From Betaproteobacteria bacterium (GTDB lineage: Bacteria; Pseudomonadota; Gammaproteobacteria; Burkholderiales; Casimicrobiaceae): 37,782 nucleotides of DNA. Position 1 is the first letter of the stretch. Each line of letters starts with the position of its first letter. Both the position numbers and the translations under genes were made by a program. The notes beneath the pieces are model-generated. The model worked only from the letters and a program-made list of their open reading frames with translations. It had not been told where the DNA came from and searched no databases. The stretch covers positions 1-37,782 of the forward strand of contig JACPUX010000058.1 of the NCBI GenBank assembly GCA_016192065.1. The letters run 5' to 3'. This document shows, piece after piece, positions 1 through 11,830 of this stretch.

Positions 1-720
1 GCCGACTTCGCCCACTGGCTGGCGCTGCGCGGCTACGCCGTCGCCACCTTCGACTACCGCGGCATGGGCCATTCGCGCCGCGGCAGCCTGCGCGGCTTCA
101 AGGCCGACATCTTCGACTGGGCGCGGCTCGACTGCGGCAGCATCGCCGACGCGCTGCTGCAGCGCTTTCCCGAGGCACCGCTGTACTGGATCGGACACAG
201 CCTCGGCGGCCAGATCATCCCGCTCTGCCCGCAACACGCGCGGCTGCGGAAGGCGATCACCGTCGGCACCGGCAGCGGCTACTGGCGCGAGAACGTGTGG
301 ACGCTGAAGAGCTACGTCTGGTGGCTGTGGTACGTGATCGTGCCGCTGACGCTGCCGCTGTTCGACTACTTCCCCGGCCGCCGGCTGAAGAAGGTCGGCG
401 ACCTGCCGCGCGGCGTGATGGCGCAGTGGCGGCGCTGGTGCCTGGACCGCGACTACGCGGTGGGCGCCGAAGGCGAACCGGTACGCCGGCAGTACGCGGC
501 GGTGACGGCGCCGATCGTCTCGCTGTCGTTTACCGACGACGAGTTCATGTCGGCGCGGAACACCGCCTCGCTGCACGGTTTCTACACGAACGCGCAGCGG
601 ACGATGAAACGCATCGCGCCGCAGGACATCGGCGTCGGGCGCATCGGCCATTTCGGCTTCTTCCGCCACCGCTTCGCCGACACGCTGTGGGGAAGCTACC
701 TGCTGCCGGAGCTGCGTTAG
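1..720 (+). CDS. Alpha/beta-fold hydrolase (5' end outside window)
   Basis: The reading frame is open from base 1 to the TAG at 718-720, so the start lies outside the window. The visible 239 residues show an alpha/beta-hydrolase core: an 'FDYRG' strand-turn near the beginning, an intact nucleophile elbow GHSLGG encoded at about 193-210 (Ser as nucleophile), and a late 'GHFGF' segment that could supply the catalytic His near base 650. The stretch rich in Trp and Leu at about 295-360 is a lid-like insertion. It resembles the COG4757-type predicted hydrolases; substrate unknown. It ends 48 bases before the convergent stop of the minus-strand operon, and no clear terminator was seen between them. 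The family call is good; specificity cannot be given. Confidence 0.85.
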   Translation, partial: ADFAHWLALRGYAVATFDYRGMGHSRRGSLRGFKADIFDWARLDCGSIADALLQRFPEAPLYWIGHSLGGQIIPLCPQHARLRKAITVGTGSGYWRENVWTLKSYVWWLWYVIVPLTLPLFDYFPGRRLKKVGDLPRGVMAQWRRWCLDRDYAVGAEGEPVRRQYAAVTAPIVSLSFTDDEFMSARNTASLHGFYTNAQRTMKRIAPQDIGVGRIGHFGFFRHRFADTLWGSYLLPELR

Positions 721-768
721 TTCTACTGTGAAACCACTGCAATCCCTTGCCTCCGATCTGAAGCAAGC

Positions 769-1095
769 CTAAGGCAGACACACATCGCCATCGTCGGACA
801 GCAGGGCGCACAACGCTTCTCCCTGAAGCTTGCCCGGACGCACGTATTTCCGTGCAGCGGGCGACAGATCGGTGATCGACAGCGCATTTTTCGACAACAG
901 TGCGCCGGCAAGATCTTCGACGACACCGATCAATTCGCTGACGATCCTTTCAAGATCGCGTTCCTTTTTATCGCTTCCGGCAACAAAGCCGAGCACCTCC
1001 GGGTGGCTGACCGGCACGAATTCGGTAAATCCCTCGACCGGCTGGTAAAAGAGTGCATTGATGCGGCCGGTGCAATCTCTCGCTATGTAAGGCAT
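769..1095 (-). CDS. Small acidic protein of the betaproteobacterial 'tryptophan synthase beta-like' type
   Basis: This 108-residue protein starts MPYIARD. The ATG at 1095 is chosen because a good ribosome site (AGGGAG, 6 bases upstream) precedes it; the frame is open further upstream but without support. The N-terminus, the EGF motif and the segment 'VEDLAGALLSKNALSITDL' followed by 'AARKY' resemble a roughly 100-residue family often labelled 'tryptophan synthase subunit beta-like' in Rhodocyclales. That label is almost certainly only a name: the protein has no PLP fold or active-site lysine motif and is far too short to be TrpB. No signal peptide or membrane segment is seen. It lies 90 bases downstream of the chemoreceptor gene and is probably last in that operon. 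Function unknown. Confidence 0.7.
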   Translation of the reverse strand: MPYIARDCTGRINALFYQPVEGFTEFVPVSHPEVLGFVAGSDKKERDLERIVSELIGVVEDLAGALLSKNALSITDLSPAARKYVRPGKLQGEALCALLSDDGDVCLP

Positions 1096-1185
1096 TGATC
1101 GTCTCCCTGTGTCGAAGCCGGCCGAGCCGCCGTTCCCTCGGTGCAAAGATTCCAACACCGCCGGCCGACCGACCGCTGCTTCATA

Positions 1186-2823
1186 TCAAAAACGGAACAT
1201 GCCGACACTTGAACGAAGCCTTTCCGCCAACCCGTCCAGATGTCGCGACTGGGTTGCAGCCTCGCGGGCAACGTCGACGTTGTGCTCGCTCATCTGCGCA
1301 ATTTTTTCTATCGCCAGGGCGATCTCGGTATTGGCGCTACGCTGCTCGACCAGGGCATGGCCGATGTCGTTGACGACCTCGGCTATCTGTTCCGAACTGT
1401 CCTTGATACGCTGGATCGACGCCTCCGCCTGGCTGGACCGCTCGACGCCGTTCGCCATGCACGAGGTGATCGCCGCCATGCCTTGCACCACGTCGAGCGT
1501 CACTTTCTGGATGCAGGAAACGACGCCGCTGATCTGCGCGGTCGAACTCGACGTGCGCTCCGCAAGCGCCCTCACCTCGTCGGCGACGACGGCAAACCCG
1601 CGGCCCACGTCGCCGGCGCGAGCCGCCTCGATCGCCGCGTTCAAGGCCAGAAGATTGGTCTGGTCGGCCACTTCCTTGATGACGCGGACGATCAGGGAGA
1701 CCTCGTTGGACTGCCGTCCCAGTTCCTCGATGGCCGCGGAAGCGGCAGCGACCTTTTCGGAAATGTTGCCCATCTCCCGGGAAACGTCGCTGACGATGGC
1801 CCGCCCGTGCTCGGAAAGCTCGGCGGCGCGACCGACGAAGCCGGTCGCCTGGCCGGCGTTTTCCGCAACCTCGCTGATCGACACCGTCATTTCCTCGACG
1901 CTCGCCGCGACTGACGAAGAAGCGTCGCTCTGGTGCTGCGAGTTCTCGTTCACATCGACGACGATGTGCTGCAGGCGCCCCGAGGCGTCGGTGAGCTGTT
2001 CCGCCGCCCCATGCACCTCGGCGATGGCCCGCGACAGCGACTCCTTCATCGCCTTCATGTTGGCCAGCAAGCTGCTCTGGTCGCCATCGTCCAGTCGCAC
2101 ATCGACGGTGAGATTACCGTCGGCGATTTCCTTGACGATCTTCGCCGCATAATCCGGCTCGCCGCCGAGCCGGCCGAGAATCGCCCGCCGGATCAGCGTC
2201 GCCACCAGCACCAGGACGCTCATTGCCGCCGCGACGAAGAGAAACAGCGTCGACGTGCTCCGCCAGTAGGCGCGGTCGATGTCGTCGATATAGACACCGG
2301 TGCCGACCACCCAGCCCCACGGGGCGAAACCCCTGACGTAGGAGATTTTCTCCACCGGCTGCTCGCTCCCGGGTTTCGGCCAGCGATAGGAAACGAAACC
2401 CGCACCGCTTTTCCGCACGGTGTCGGAGAACTCGATGAAGATCGGCTTGCCGTCGGGGTCCTTGAGGCCGGACAGATCCTTGTCCTCCAGTTCCGGCTTG
2501 GCCGGATGAAGCACCATTACCTGCTGCAGGTCGTTCATCCAGAAGTAGTTGTCGCCGTCGAAGCGCAGCTGGCGGATCATCTGCTTCGCCTGTTTCTGGG
2601 CTTCATCCCGCCCCAACGCCCCCTGCGTCTCAAGCGAATGGAAATGGGCCAGGATGCCGAAGGGAAGATCGACGAACTGCTTCACCTTCTCCTGGCGATC
2701 GGCATAGAGCCCTTGACGGGACAGCGACATCGCCACCAGCGAGACGGCGACGAGGCCCAGCGCCGCGACGCCGAGGAGCAGGAAAAGGTTTTTGCGGACG
2801 CTCAATTGACGAAAAATGTTCAT
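1186..2823 (-). CDS. Methyl-accepting chemotaxis protein with single Cache sensor
   Basis: This 545-residue transmembrane chemoreceptor senses a periplasmic ligand and controls CheA. The ATG at 2823 (MNIFRQL) is chosen because AAAGGAAG lies just upstream; the frame extends six codons further without a better site. Order: TM1 about 12-33; a periplasmic sCache_2-like domain about 35-185 with the family signatures [12 protein letters not shown] and [16 protein letters not shown]2 about 190-212; HAMP about 210-265; and a cytoplasmic signalling domain whose hairpin tip reads [21 protein letters not shown]. The C-terminus ends in GMFRF, with no CheR-tethering pentapeptide of the NWETF type. sCache_2 receptors often bind small organic acids, but the ligand here is unknown. 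It follows the HD-GYP gene by 14 bases in the same operon. Confidence 0.95.
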   Translation of the reverse strand: MNIFRQLSVRKNLFLLLGVAALGLVAVSLVAMSLSRQGLYADRQEKVKQFVDLPFGILAHFHSLETQGALGRDEAQKQAKQMIRQLRFDGDNYFWMNDLQQVMVLHPAKPELEDKDLSGLKDPDGKPIFIEFSDTVRKSGAGFVSYRWPKPGSEQPVEKISYVRGFAPWGWVVGTGVYIDDIDRAYWRSTSTLFLFVAAAMSVLVLVATLIRRAILGRLGGEPDYAAKIVKEIADGNLTVDVRLDDGDQSSLLANMKAMKESLSRAIAEVHGAAEQLTDASGRLQHIVVDVNENSQHQSDASSSVAASVEEMTVSISEVAENAGQATGFVGRAAELSEHGRAIVSDVSREMGNISEKVAAASAAIEELGRQSNEVSLIVRVIKEVADQTNLLALNAAIEAARAGDVGRGFAVVADEVRALAERTSSSTAQISGVVSCIQKVTLDVVQGMAAITSCMANGVERSSQAEASIQRIKDSSEQIAEVVNDIGHALVEQRSANTEIALAIEKIAQMSEHNVDVAREAATQSRHLDGLAERLRSSVGMFRF

Positions 2824-2837
2824 ATCGACTTCCTTTC

Positions 2838-3973
2838 TCATGGCCGATCATTTTTGTCGGCCTCGGGCGGCAGCTCGCTATCGGCAAGCCGCGCCGCGAT
2901 TTCTCTGACTTCATGCTCGATCGCGATAAAAGCATCGACCACGTCGGGATCGAAGTGCTTTCCCCGGCCTTCACGGACTATCACCAGTGCCTGCTCGTGG
3001 GGCAAGGCGGGTTTGTAGACGCGGCGGGTAACGAGGGCATCGTAGACATCCGCAACCGCCATCAAGCGCGCTGCGAATGGAATCGCCTCGCCGCGCAAGC
3101 CTTCGGGGTAGCCCGTTCCGTCCCACCTTTCATGGTGGGAACAGGCGATCTCCCGGGCAAAGCGCAGGAACGAGCTGGGTTGTCCGACCTCGCGCTCCAC
3201 TTCCAGCAACGTGTCGCGCCCGATGATGGTGTGCGTCTTCATTACCGCGAACTCTTCCGCAGTGAGCGCACCCGGCTTGCGCAGGATGGCATCGGGAACG
3301 CCGACCTTGCCGATGTCGTGCAAGGCCGCCGACTTGTAGAGCAGCTCGATCGTCGCATCGTCGAAAAAACCGGCGAAGTGCGGATGCAGCCTGAGTTGCC
3401 GCGCCAGCAGCCGGACGTAGTGCTGCGTGCGGCGGATATGGCTGCCGGTTTCGTTGTCCCGCCGTTCGGTGATCAGCGCCATCGCCAGAATGGTCAAGTC
3501 CTGGACGGCACCGAGTTCCTGCATTCGCCGCGCCACTTCCGCCTCGAGCCAGGCGTTCTTGTCCTCAAGGAAGCGGCGCGCATTCCTCAGCGCCAGGTGC
3601 GTCCGGACGCGCGCCAGCAGGATCGGCGGACTGATCGGCTTGGCGATGTAATCGACGGCGCCCAGCCGCAAGCCCCGCTCTTCTTCCTCGACCTTGCTGC
3701 GCGCGGTCAGGAACACGACGGGGATAGCCGCCGTCGGCGGGTCCGCCTTCAGGCGGGCGCAAACCTCGTAGCCGTCCATGCCCGGCATCTCGACGTCCAG
3801 CAACACCAGATCGGGCTGCGGGCTGGCAGCGGCAAGCTGCAGCGCCCGCTCGCCGTCGGTCGCCACCCGTGTTTGATAAAGCTCCTTCAACAGGCTCGCC
3901 ACGAGCCGGACGTTGTCCGGCGTGTCGTCGACGATCAAGACGGTTTGCCGGGGCGCGGAATCGAAAATCCCGC

Positions 3974-3977
<4 letters not shown>
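2838..3977 (-). CDS. Response regulator with HD-GYP c-di-GMP phosphodiesterase domain
   Basis: This 379-residue RpfG-type protein has an N-terminal receiver at about 11-128 (DD acidic pair at 17-18, phosphoacceptor D61 in LLDVEMP, K113 in AKP), a short coiled linker at about 135-160, and an HD-GYP domain at about 160-360. The catalytic HD (HDIGK at 220-224), [13 protein letters not shown] and the later [12 protein letters not shown] are all intact, so an active c-di-GMP phosphodiesterase is expected. The start is a GTG at 3977, preceded by GGGAGGCGAATC and overlapping the TGA of the upstream kinase as GTGA, which implies translational coupling. The kinase immediately upstream is the obvious phosphodonor. 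Together with the PilZ and chemoreceptor genes this forms a c-di-GMP/chemotaxis operon. Confidence 0.95.
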
Positions 3978-6963
<2,986 letters not shown>

Positions 6964-6967
<4 letters not shown>

Positions 6968-8445
6968 TCTCCCTCCCTGATCCGGCACAAATACCGGTCG
7001 AAATCGGGGCCGGCTTCGACCAGAGCCGTCCTTTCCAGGACGATGGTCGAATTGAGCAGGCGGATACCGCCATCGGCGGCAAGAAAATCCTTCGGCACGA
7101 AGACCGACAGGTGCGCTGCGCCGTCCTCTTCCTCGCCACGCTCCGTCTGCTCCAGCACCAGCACGACTCGGGCGCCATGATCGAGCGAATGCTCGGCCCC
7201 GGCCCCGATGGCGGGGAACGCAAAGACCGAACCGCGAAGAATTTCCACTCCGAGTTCGGCGCTTTCCGCGCCGTTGCGCTTCATCCACCGCGTTGTTCCC
7301 AGGGAAATTTCACCCTTGTGCGGGCAAACCGTGGCGACCAGGGCACCGACCCCGACGTCAGCGGCGGCGGACGGCAAGGAGATACGGCAGCCATGCTCGC
7401 TGACGTCGAGGACGACGCACTCCTTGAACCCGCTTGCGCTGTCGGAGAGGCTTCGGACCCCTCCCCTCCGCACCAGGGCCGAGACGGGACCGAACCTGCA
7501 CGACAGATACGCCGAGCGCACCGCCCCGACGCGCCGACCGCCGCGCGCCGGCCGGCGGCCGTCCTGCCACCCTGCCCCCCGCACGGCTACGGCATGAGCA
7601 GCCTCGTGCTGCGCCTCGCTTCCGTCGCTGCCATGCCGGGACAAAAACGCCTCCAGGCGCTCCAGCACCTCGCTCACCGGCACGAGTCGACACTTCCCCC
7701 CCTGCGGCAGCCGACCGTCCCCGCCGTAGCGTTCCAGACGGCCCGACACGGGATTCAACAGCGCGACCGGACTCCCGCCAGGCGCTTTCTCCAGCCGAAT
7801 CCCGTCGAGACAGTCGTCGAGTGAGCCGTCGAGCAAGGAGAGGGCAGGCAGCGACAAGGAATTCGGGCGCAGCCAGTCGAGCAGGAGCATCGCCAGGTAG
7901 TCCCGCTCAACCGTCAATAGACAAGGAGTAGCGACCGGCACGCCGTTGCCGGCGCGACTCGCCTCCCAACGCTCGACACGCTCGTGGAAGTAGCCTGCAC
8001 GCAGCCACAAGTGCGAAGGCGGCTGTTCGTAGCGCAGCCACGACCATTTGGCGCAGCACCGGGCAACGCGCATGACATTCGCGGCAAAAACGCCGGGAGG
8101 CGCATCGCCGGACGCGCCATCGACAACTTCCGGATGCTTGAGGCAGGCCGCAAAAACATCGAGCAAGGCATAAGCTAGCTGCTTTGCCGTCGCCGAGAGA
8201 TAGGCCACCGAGAAACCGGAACGGGCATCGATGCAGCGCAGCCACAAATCGTCGAGGCTCGCCGCCGCTCTCGCGCCGAGTCTGTTCACCTGTTCGAAGA
8301 CAACCGGCAGCGACTGCGCGTCCCGGAACGATGCTATCCGCTGCAGCTCGTCCACGGCGACGGCCAGCTCCTTCAGGCTATTGGCAGGCCCTTCCGGCGT
8401 GGCATCGGGATTCCCGGTGGAAACCGTTTCTATCCTGAGCAGCAT
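6964..8445 (-). CDS. PilZ-family putative c-di-GMP receptor
   Basis: The 493-residue protein starts with an ATG at 8445, with GAGGTGG just upstream. The first 280 or so residues are helix-rich and match nothing I can name. The C-terminal third resembles the betaproteobacterial PilZ-like group: 'CVVLDVSEHGCRISLP' at about 348-363 supplies the (D/N)xSxxG half of the c-di-GMP site, followed by beta-strands ('ISLGTTRWMKR', 'AELGVEIL') and a last module (VPKDFL...RYLCRI) typical of that group. The RxxxR half of the motif is not clear: Arg-rich stretches lie at about 300-340 but none is decisive. It is first in the operon and overlaps the kinase start by four bases. The PilZ assignment is likely; c-di-GMP binding itself is inferred. 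Confidence 0.75.
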
Positions 8446-8807
8446 CTGACCACCTCATCGCAAAACATTGATCAACCCGATATCGGACATGCGATCCGAC
8501 CTCCCCCACGTGCACGCCAACCAGTCGCCGGCTGCAGGCAGCACGCACCTCCACAGCCAACGATGCAAAGCCTAAGCGGATTCAACGCAGCAAATAAGAC
8601 GGACAATCGCTCGCATTGCGGCGGCGCCACCCGGCGACGCACACGGGCGCCCGCCACAACCGCCAAGCTACAACCACCATCGGTAGAGGGTGTGCCCGCT
8701 ATGGACACAAGGGCGCAACCGGGATACGTTTCGGCAATGCCCGGTGGCAAAATCCCGCAGATGAAGGATTTGACGGAAACCCTCAACCACCTCGCGAAAT
8801 TCAACTC
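8446..8807. promoter_or_regulatory. Divergent intergenic region between the PilZ operon and the FixL-type kinase
   Basis: This 362-base gap separates two divergently transcribed signalling units, so both promoters should lie here. I could not identify a convincing -35/-10 or -24/-12 pair. TTGATCAA at about 8468 is a short palindrome but lacks the spacing of an FNR box (TTGAT-N4-ATCAA). A short open frame (8563-8832, plus) covers part of the gap. It has no family signature and runs into the kinase gene, so it is not called. Confidence 0.4.
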
Positions 8808-10073
8808 ATGCGGAAGAAGCATCCCGTTGTGATTTGCCCCGTCCCCGACAGCTGCGAGCCACTGATGGAATACGAAACCATCTTCAACAACGCCTTCGTC
8901 GGCATCGCCTTCACGCGCAACCGCGTCATCACGCGCAGCAACCCGCGTTGCGGGGAAATCTTCGGCTACTCGCCGGAAGAGCTGAACGGGGTTTCGGCAC
9001 GCATGCTGTTCCCCTCCGACACCGACTACGAACTCGCCGGCGACGCCGCTTTTACCGCTTTGAAGCAGAAGCGCGAGTTCGGGGGCGAGGTGCTGATGCG
9101 GCGAAAGTCGGGAGAGTGCTTCTGGTGCGGTTTCAGCGGGACGATCGTCGGCCCGGCGGCAACCGCCGGGGTCGTCGAGACCGTCTGGATTTTTCAGGAC
9201 ATCGATGATCGCAAGCGGGCCGAACTGGCCTTGGCCAGCGCCCACCAGGAACTCGAAACCCGCGTCGAGCAGCGGACGGCCAGGCTGGAGGCGGCAAACC
9301 GGATGCTTCAGGCCGAAATGCAGGCACGGCGGCGCATCGAAGAGAAACACCAAGGACAGCAGGCGGAACTGGCCCGCATGGCGCGCATCAATACCGCCGG
9401 CGAAATGGTATCGTCGCTGGCCCACGAGCTTGGGCAGCCGCTGGCGTCGATGCTGAACTACGTCCATGGTTGCCTGCTGCGACTGGCAACCGGCAACGCG
9501 ACGCCGGAGGAATTACGGCACGGGCTCGTGCAAGCGGTGCGCAATGCCGAACAGGCCGGAGAGATCGTGCGCCGCGTGCGCCGTTTCCTGCACAAGCGCC
9601 CCCCGGAGAAGCGCCTGCACAACATCAATCAGGTTCTCAACGAAATCGCTGCCTTCCTCGACGCCGAAGCACGCCGCCAGGAAGTGACCTTGCGCATCCG
9701 GCGCACCGAACGTCCGCTGAAAATTCTGGTCGACCGCGTCGAGTTCGAGCAAGTCATCGTCAACCTCGTCAAGAACGCCTTCGAAGCGATGGCCGGGACC
9801 TCCGGCCGGCCGAAAACAGTGGAAATTTCCTGCCTCGAAAGCGCCCGGAACACCGTCGTCGTCGCGGTTGCGGACAACGGCCCGGGCGTGCCGCCCTACC
9901 TTCGCGAATCGATTTTCGAGCCGTTTTTCACTACCAAGGACAAGGGAATGGGCTTCGGTCTCGCCATCTGCTGCTCGCTCATCGAGACGCAGGGCGGCAA
10001 GATTCGGCTGGGCGAAAGCTGGCTGGGGGGCGCCTCGTTCGAAGTCATACTGCCATCGGGAGAAACACCGTGA
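8808..10073 (+). CDS. PAS sensor histidine kinase, FixL/TodS-like
   Basis: This 421-residue soluble kinase has a PAS domain at about 20-132, a coiled coil at about 135-195, a dimerisation/phosphoacceptor helix with H206 in LAHELGQPLASMLNY (FixL/DctB-type H-box), and an HATPase domain at about 300-417 with NLVKNAFEAM, ADNGPGVP, FEPFFTTKDKGMGFGLAIC. No membrane segment is present, so the cue is cytoplasmic. No haem-ligand motif could be recognised, so oxygen sensing is not claimed. The PAS core (VGIAFTRNRVITRSNP) is strikingly like PAS1 of the hybrid kinase across the divergent gap. The ATG at 8808 has only a weak ribosome site; GTG 8829 or ATG 8865 are possible alternatives. Its stop overlaps the regulator start as GTGA. 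Confidence 0.93.
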   Translation: MRKKHPVVICPVPDSCEPLMEYETIFNNAFVGIAFTRNRVITRSNPRCGEIFGYSPEELNGVSARMLFPSDTDYELAGDAAFTALKQKREFGGEVLMRRKSGECFWCGFSGTIVGPAATAGVVETVWIFQDIDDRKRAELALASAHQELETRVEQRTARLEAANRMLQAEMQARRRIEEKHQGQQAELARMARINTAGEMVSSLAHELGQPLASMLNYVHGCLLRLATGNATPEELRHGLVQAVRNAEQAGEIVRRVRRFLHKRPPEKRLHNINQVLNEIAAFLDAEARRQEVTLRIRRTERPLKILVDRVEFEQVIVNLVKNAFEAMAGTSGRPKTVEISCLESARNTVVVAVADNGPGVPPYLRESIFEPFFTTKDKGMGFGLAICCSLIETQGGKIRLGESWLGGASFEVILPSGETP

Positions 10074-10714
10074 CGAACCAGCAGCAAACCGTATTCGTGG
10101 TCGACGACGAAATTTCGGTCAGAAACTCCCTGAAGTGGCTGCTCGAATCGGTGCGGATCCCCGTGCAGACTTTCGAATCGGGTCACGCCTTCCTCGCCGC
10201 GCACACCGACGACCGGCACGGCTGCATCGTACTCGATGTGCGCATGCCGGGAATGAGCGGGCTGGAACTGATGAAACGCCTGCACAACATGGGCGTGCGC
10301 ACGCCCATCATCTTCCTGTCCGCGCACGGGGACGTACCGATGGCAGTCCAGGCGCTGAAGGACGGTGCCTTCGACTTTCTGGAGAAGCCCTACAACAACC
10401 AGAGGTTTCTCGATTGCGTGCAAAGCGCGCTGGAACATGACGCGCTGAACCGCCTGCATCGGAACGCCGACGAGGACCTGATCGAGCGGCTGAAGAACCT
10501 CACCGCGCGCGAGCAGGAGATCATCGGCCTGGTAGTCGCTGGCAAGAGCAACAAGGACATCGCCAGGCTGCTGGGTATCAGCCACAAGACCGTCGAGGCG
10601 CATCGCGGCCGGCTGATGGCGAAAATGGGCGTCAGCAACCTGGTCGACCTGGTCCGGATCATGACCGCCCATTACGCCGCCCATGGCGACACCCCGCCGC
10701 CCAGGGACCTATAA
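10070..10714 (+). CDS. FixJ/NarL-type response regulator (REC-LuxR HTH)
   Basis: The 214-residue protein has a receiver at about 7-120 (acidic pair at 12-13, phosphoacceptor D56 in VLDVRMPGMSG, K106 in EKPYNN) and a LuxR-type DNA-binding domain at about 145-205 with the signature LTAREQEIIGLVVAGKSNKD and KTVEAHRGRLMAKMG. The start is GTG 10070, chosen for its GGGAG site 8 bases upstream and its GTGA overlap with the kinase stop; the frame is open further upstream, but only as an out-of-frame reading of the kinase. It is the cognate regulator of the preceding kinase, a transcriptional activator of the FixJ/TodT/StyR class. Targets are unknown; the divergent PilZ operon is a reasonable candidate. 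Confidence 0.95.
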   Translation: MTNQQQTVFVVDDEISVRNSLKWLLESVRIPVQTFESGHAFLAAHTDDRHGCIVLDVRMPGMSGLELMKRLHNMGVRTPIIFLSAHGDVPMAVQALKDGAFDFLEKPYNNQRFLDCVQSALEHDALNRLHRNADEDLIERLKNLTAREQEIIGLVVAGKSNKDIARLLGISHKTVEAHRGRLMAKMGVSNLVDLVRIMTAHYAAHGDTPPPRDL

Positions 10715-10763
10715 CCTGCCCCGCTGCCCGGCAGAGCGCGCGCACCGGAATGACCAACCCCTG

Positions 10764-10976
10764 CTACTCAAGCCGGATCACCAGCCGGCGGCCGCAGGCT
10801 TCGGCATAAAGCTGCAAGACCCTCAGCGAGGGAGCCTGCCGCATGCTGCGCAAGGCGGCCTCGACGCTGGCGACGCCGCCAACACTCACCCCCATTCGCC
10901 GAGCGACTTCGCCGCGCGTCAACCCCGTTTCCCGGCGGATATCCAGCAGTCTGCCCAACGTTTCGTACTCATCCAT
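10764..10976 (-). CDS. Small XRE-type helix-turn-helix protein
   Basis: The 70-residue protein reads as a compact five-helix XRE/HTH_3 domain: GLTRGEVARRMGVSVGGVASVE is the helix-turn-helix, followed by 'APSLRVLQLYAEACGRRLVIRLE'. The Leu/Tyr-rich tail ending in '(L/V)xIRL' is common in orphan regulators and HigA-like antitoxins, but no toxin-like gene is adjacent. It begins 33 bases after the stop of the receiver gene at 11010-11381 and may be the last gene of that sensory operon; its own ribosome site is poor. It ends 49 bases from the convergent regulator stop at 10714. A frameshifted paralogue lies at 22066-22293, with clear DNA-level similarity over the whole gene. Confidence 0.75.
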   Translation of the reverse strand: MDEYETLGRLLDIRRETGLTRGEVARRMGVSVGGVASVEAALRSMRQAPSLRVLQLYAEACGRRLVIRLE

Positions 10977-11009
10977 TTCGTAATCGGCCGTCAGGGCACC
11001 AGAACAGCG

Positions 11010-11381
11010 TTAATGCAACATCTGCTCGATCATCCGGATCATCTCGGAAGCCGGGGTTGCTTTGGCAATGCTGCGGCGGACGACGATGTTCCCATGGGGA
11101 GCGCAAACCTCTTCTGGCAAGACGAACGACGTCAAATATGCAAACGGGATTTCCCGCGTATCTTCACACGCGAAAAATCGGCAAGAAAGTTCCCCGCCAT
11201 TGACGTCCGGCATGTCGATGTCGCACAGAATCAAATCGGGCTCCAACCGCAGCGCGAGATCCACGGCCAGCCCCGGCTCCGTCGTCGCAACCACGTCATA
11301 CAATGGCCCGAGCGTCTGCTGCAGATAGCTCAATACGGCTTCGTCGTCGTCGATGACAAGAATCTTTTTTTTGGGAGACAT
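11010..11381 (-). CDS. Stand-alone receiver domain protein, tandem copy 1
   Basis: A single CheY-like receiver of about 123 residues. The acidic triplet DDD, the phosphoacceptor Asp in LCDIDMPDVNGGEL, the Thr/Ser in AYLTSF and the Lys in IAKATP are all present, so it should accept a phosphoryl group. There is no output domain. ATG 11381 is used; GTG 11384 is also possible because GAGG lies 6 bases before it. It is a clear duplicate of the next gene, with diverged residues mainly around 'VLPEEVCAPHGNIVV'. Upstream in the operon is a hybrid kinase ending in an HPt, the logical phosphodonor; both receivers may be terminal acceptors or phosphate sinks. Confidence 0.9.
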   Translation of the reverse strand: MSPKKKILVIDDDEAVLSYLQQTLGPLYDVVATTEPGLAVDLALRLEPDLILCDIDMPDVNGGELSCRFFACEDTREIPFAYLTSFVLPEEVCAPHGNIVVRRSIAKATPASEMIRMIEQMLH

Positions 11382-11438
11382 CACTTTCAACCTCGGTGTT
11401 TATCGAATGGCGTCCGGTCCAACCGGATGGAGCGACTG

Positions 11439-11813
11439 TCATTGCAGCAACTGCTCGATCATTTCGATCATTTCCGGCGCCGGAGTGGCCTTGGCGATGC
11501 CGTGGCGACCGCCGACGTTGCCCCGCAGATCGCGCACCTCGCGCGGCGAGACGAACGAGGTCAGATACGCGAACGGAATGTGCCTGGTGTATTCGCACTC
11601 GCGAAACTTGACGGAAAGCTCGCCGCCGTTGATATCCGGCATGTCGATGTCGCACAGGATCAGATCGGGCTCTACCCGCACGGCGAGATCCACAGCCAGC
11701 CCCGCCTCCGTCGTGGTGACCAGGTCGTACAGGCAACCGATTTTCGTTTGCAGATAGCCGAATACCGCTTCGTCGTCGTCGATCACAAGAATCTTTTTTC
11801 TGGTGGACATCAT
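11439..11813 (-). CDS. Stand-alone receiver domain protein, tandem copy 2
   Basis: A single receiver of 124 residues (MMSTRKKILVIDDDEAV at the start). The active-site set is complete: DDD, Asp in LCDIDMPDINGGEL, Thr in AYLTSF, Lys in IAKATP. ATG 11813 is preferred because GAGG sits 6 bases upstream; ATG 11810 is an alternative. It starts 17 bases after the stop of the hybrid kinase and precedes copy 1. Similarity between the two copies continues into the leader: both begin with the DNA motif CCGAGGTTGAAA before the start codon, so the duplication included the ribosome site. Output partner unknown. Confidence 0.9.
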   Translation of the reverse strand: MMSTRKKILVIDDDEAVFGYLQTKIGCLYDLVTTTEAGLAVDLAVRVEPDLILCDIDMPDINGGELSVKFRECEYTRHIPFAYLTSFVSPREVRDLRGNVGGRHGIAKATPAPEMIEMIEQLLQ

Positions 11814-11830
11814 TTTCAACCTCGGTTTTA

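Noticed and set aside
8461..8480. TTGATCAA palindrome as an FNR/Anr site
   Set aside because: The two half sites abut without the four-base spacer that FNR boxes need.
8563..8832. Plus-strand open frame of 89 codons in the divergent gap
   Set aside because: No family signature, Arg/Thr-rich low-complexity start, and it runs into the kinase gene in another frame.
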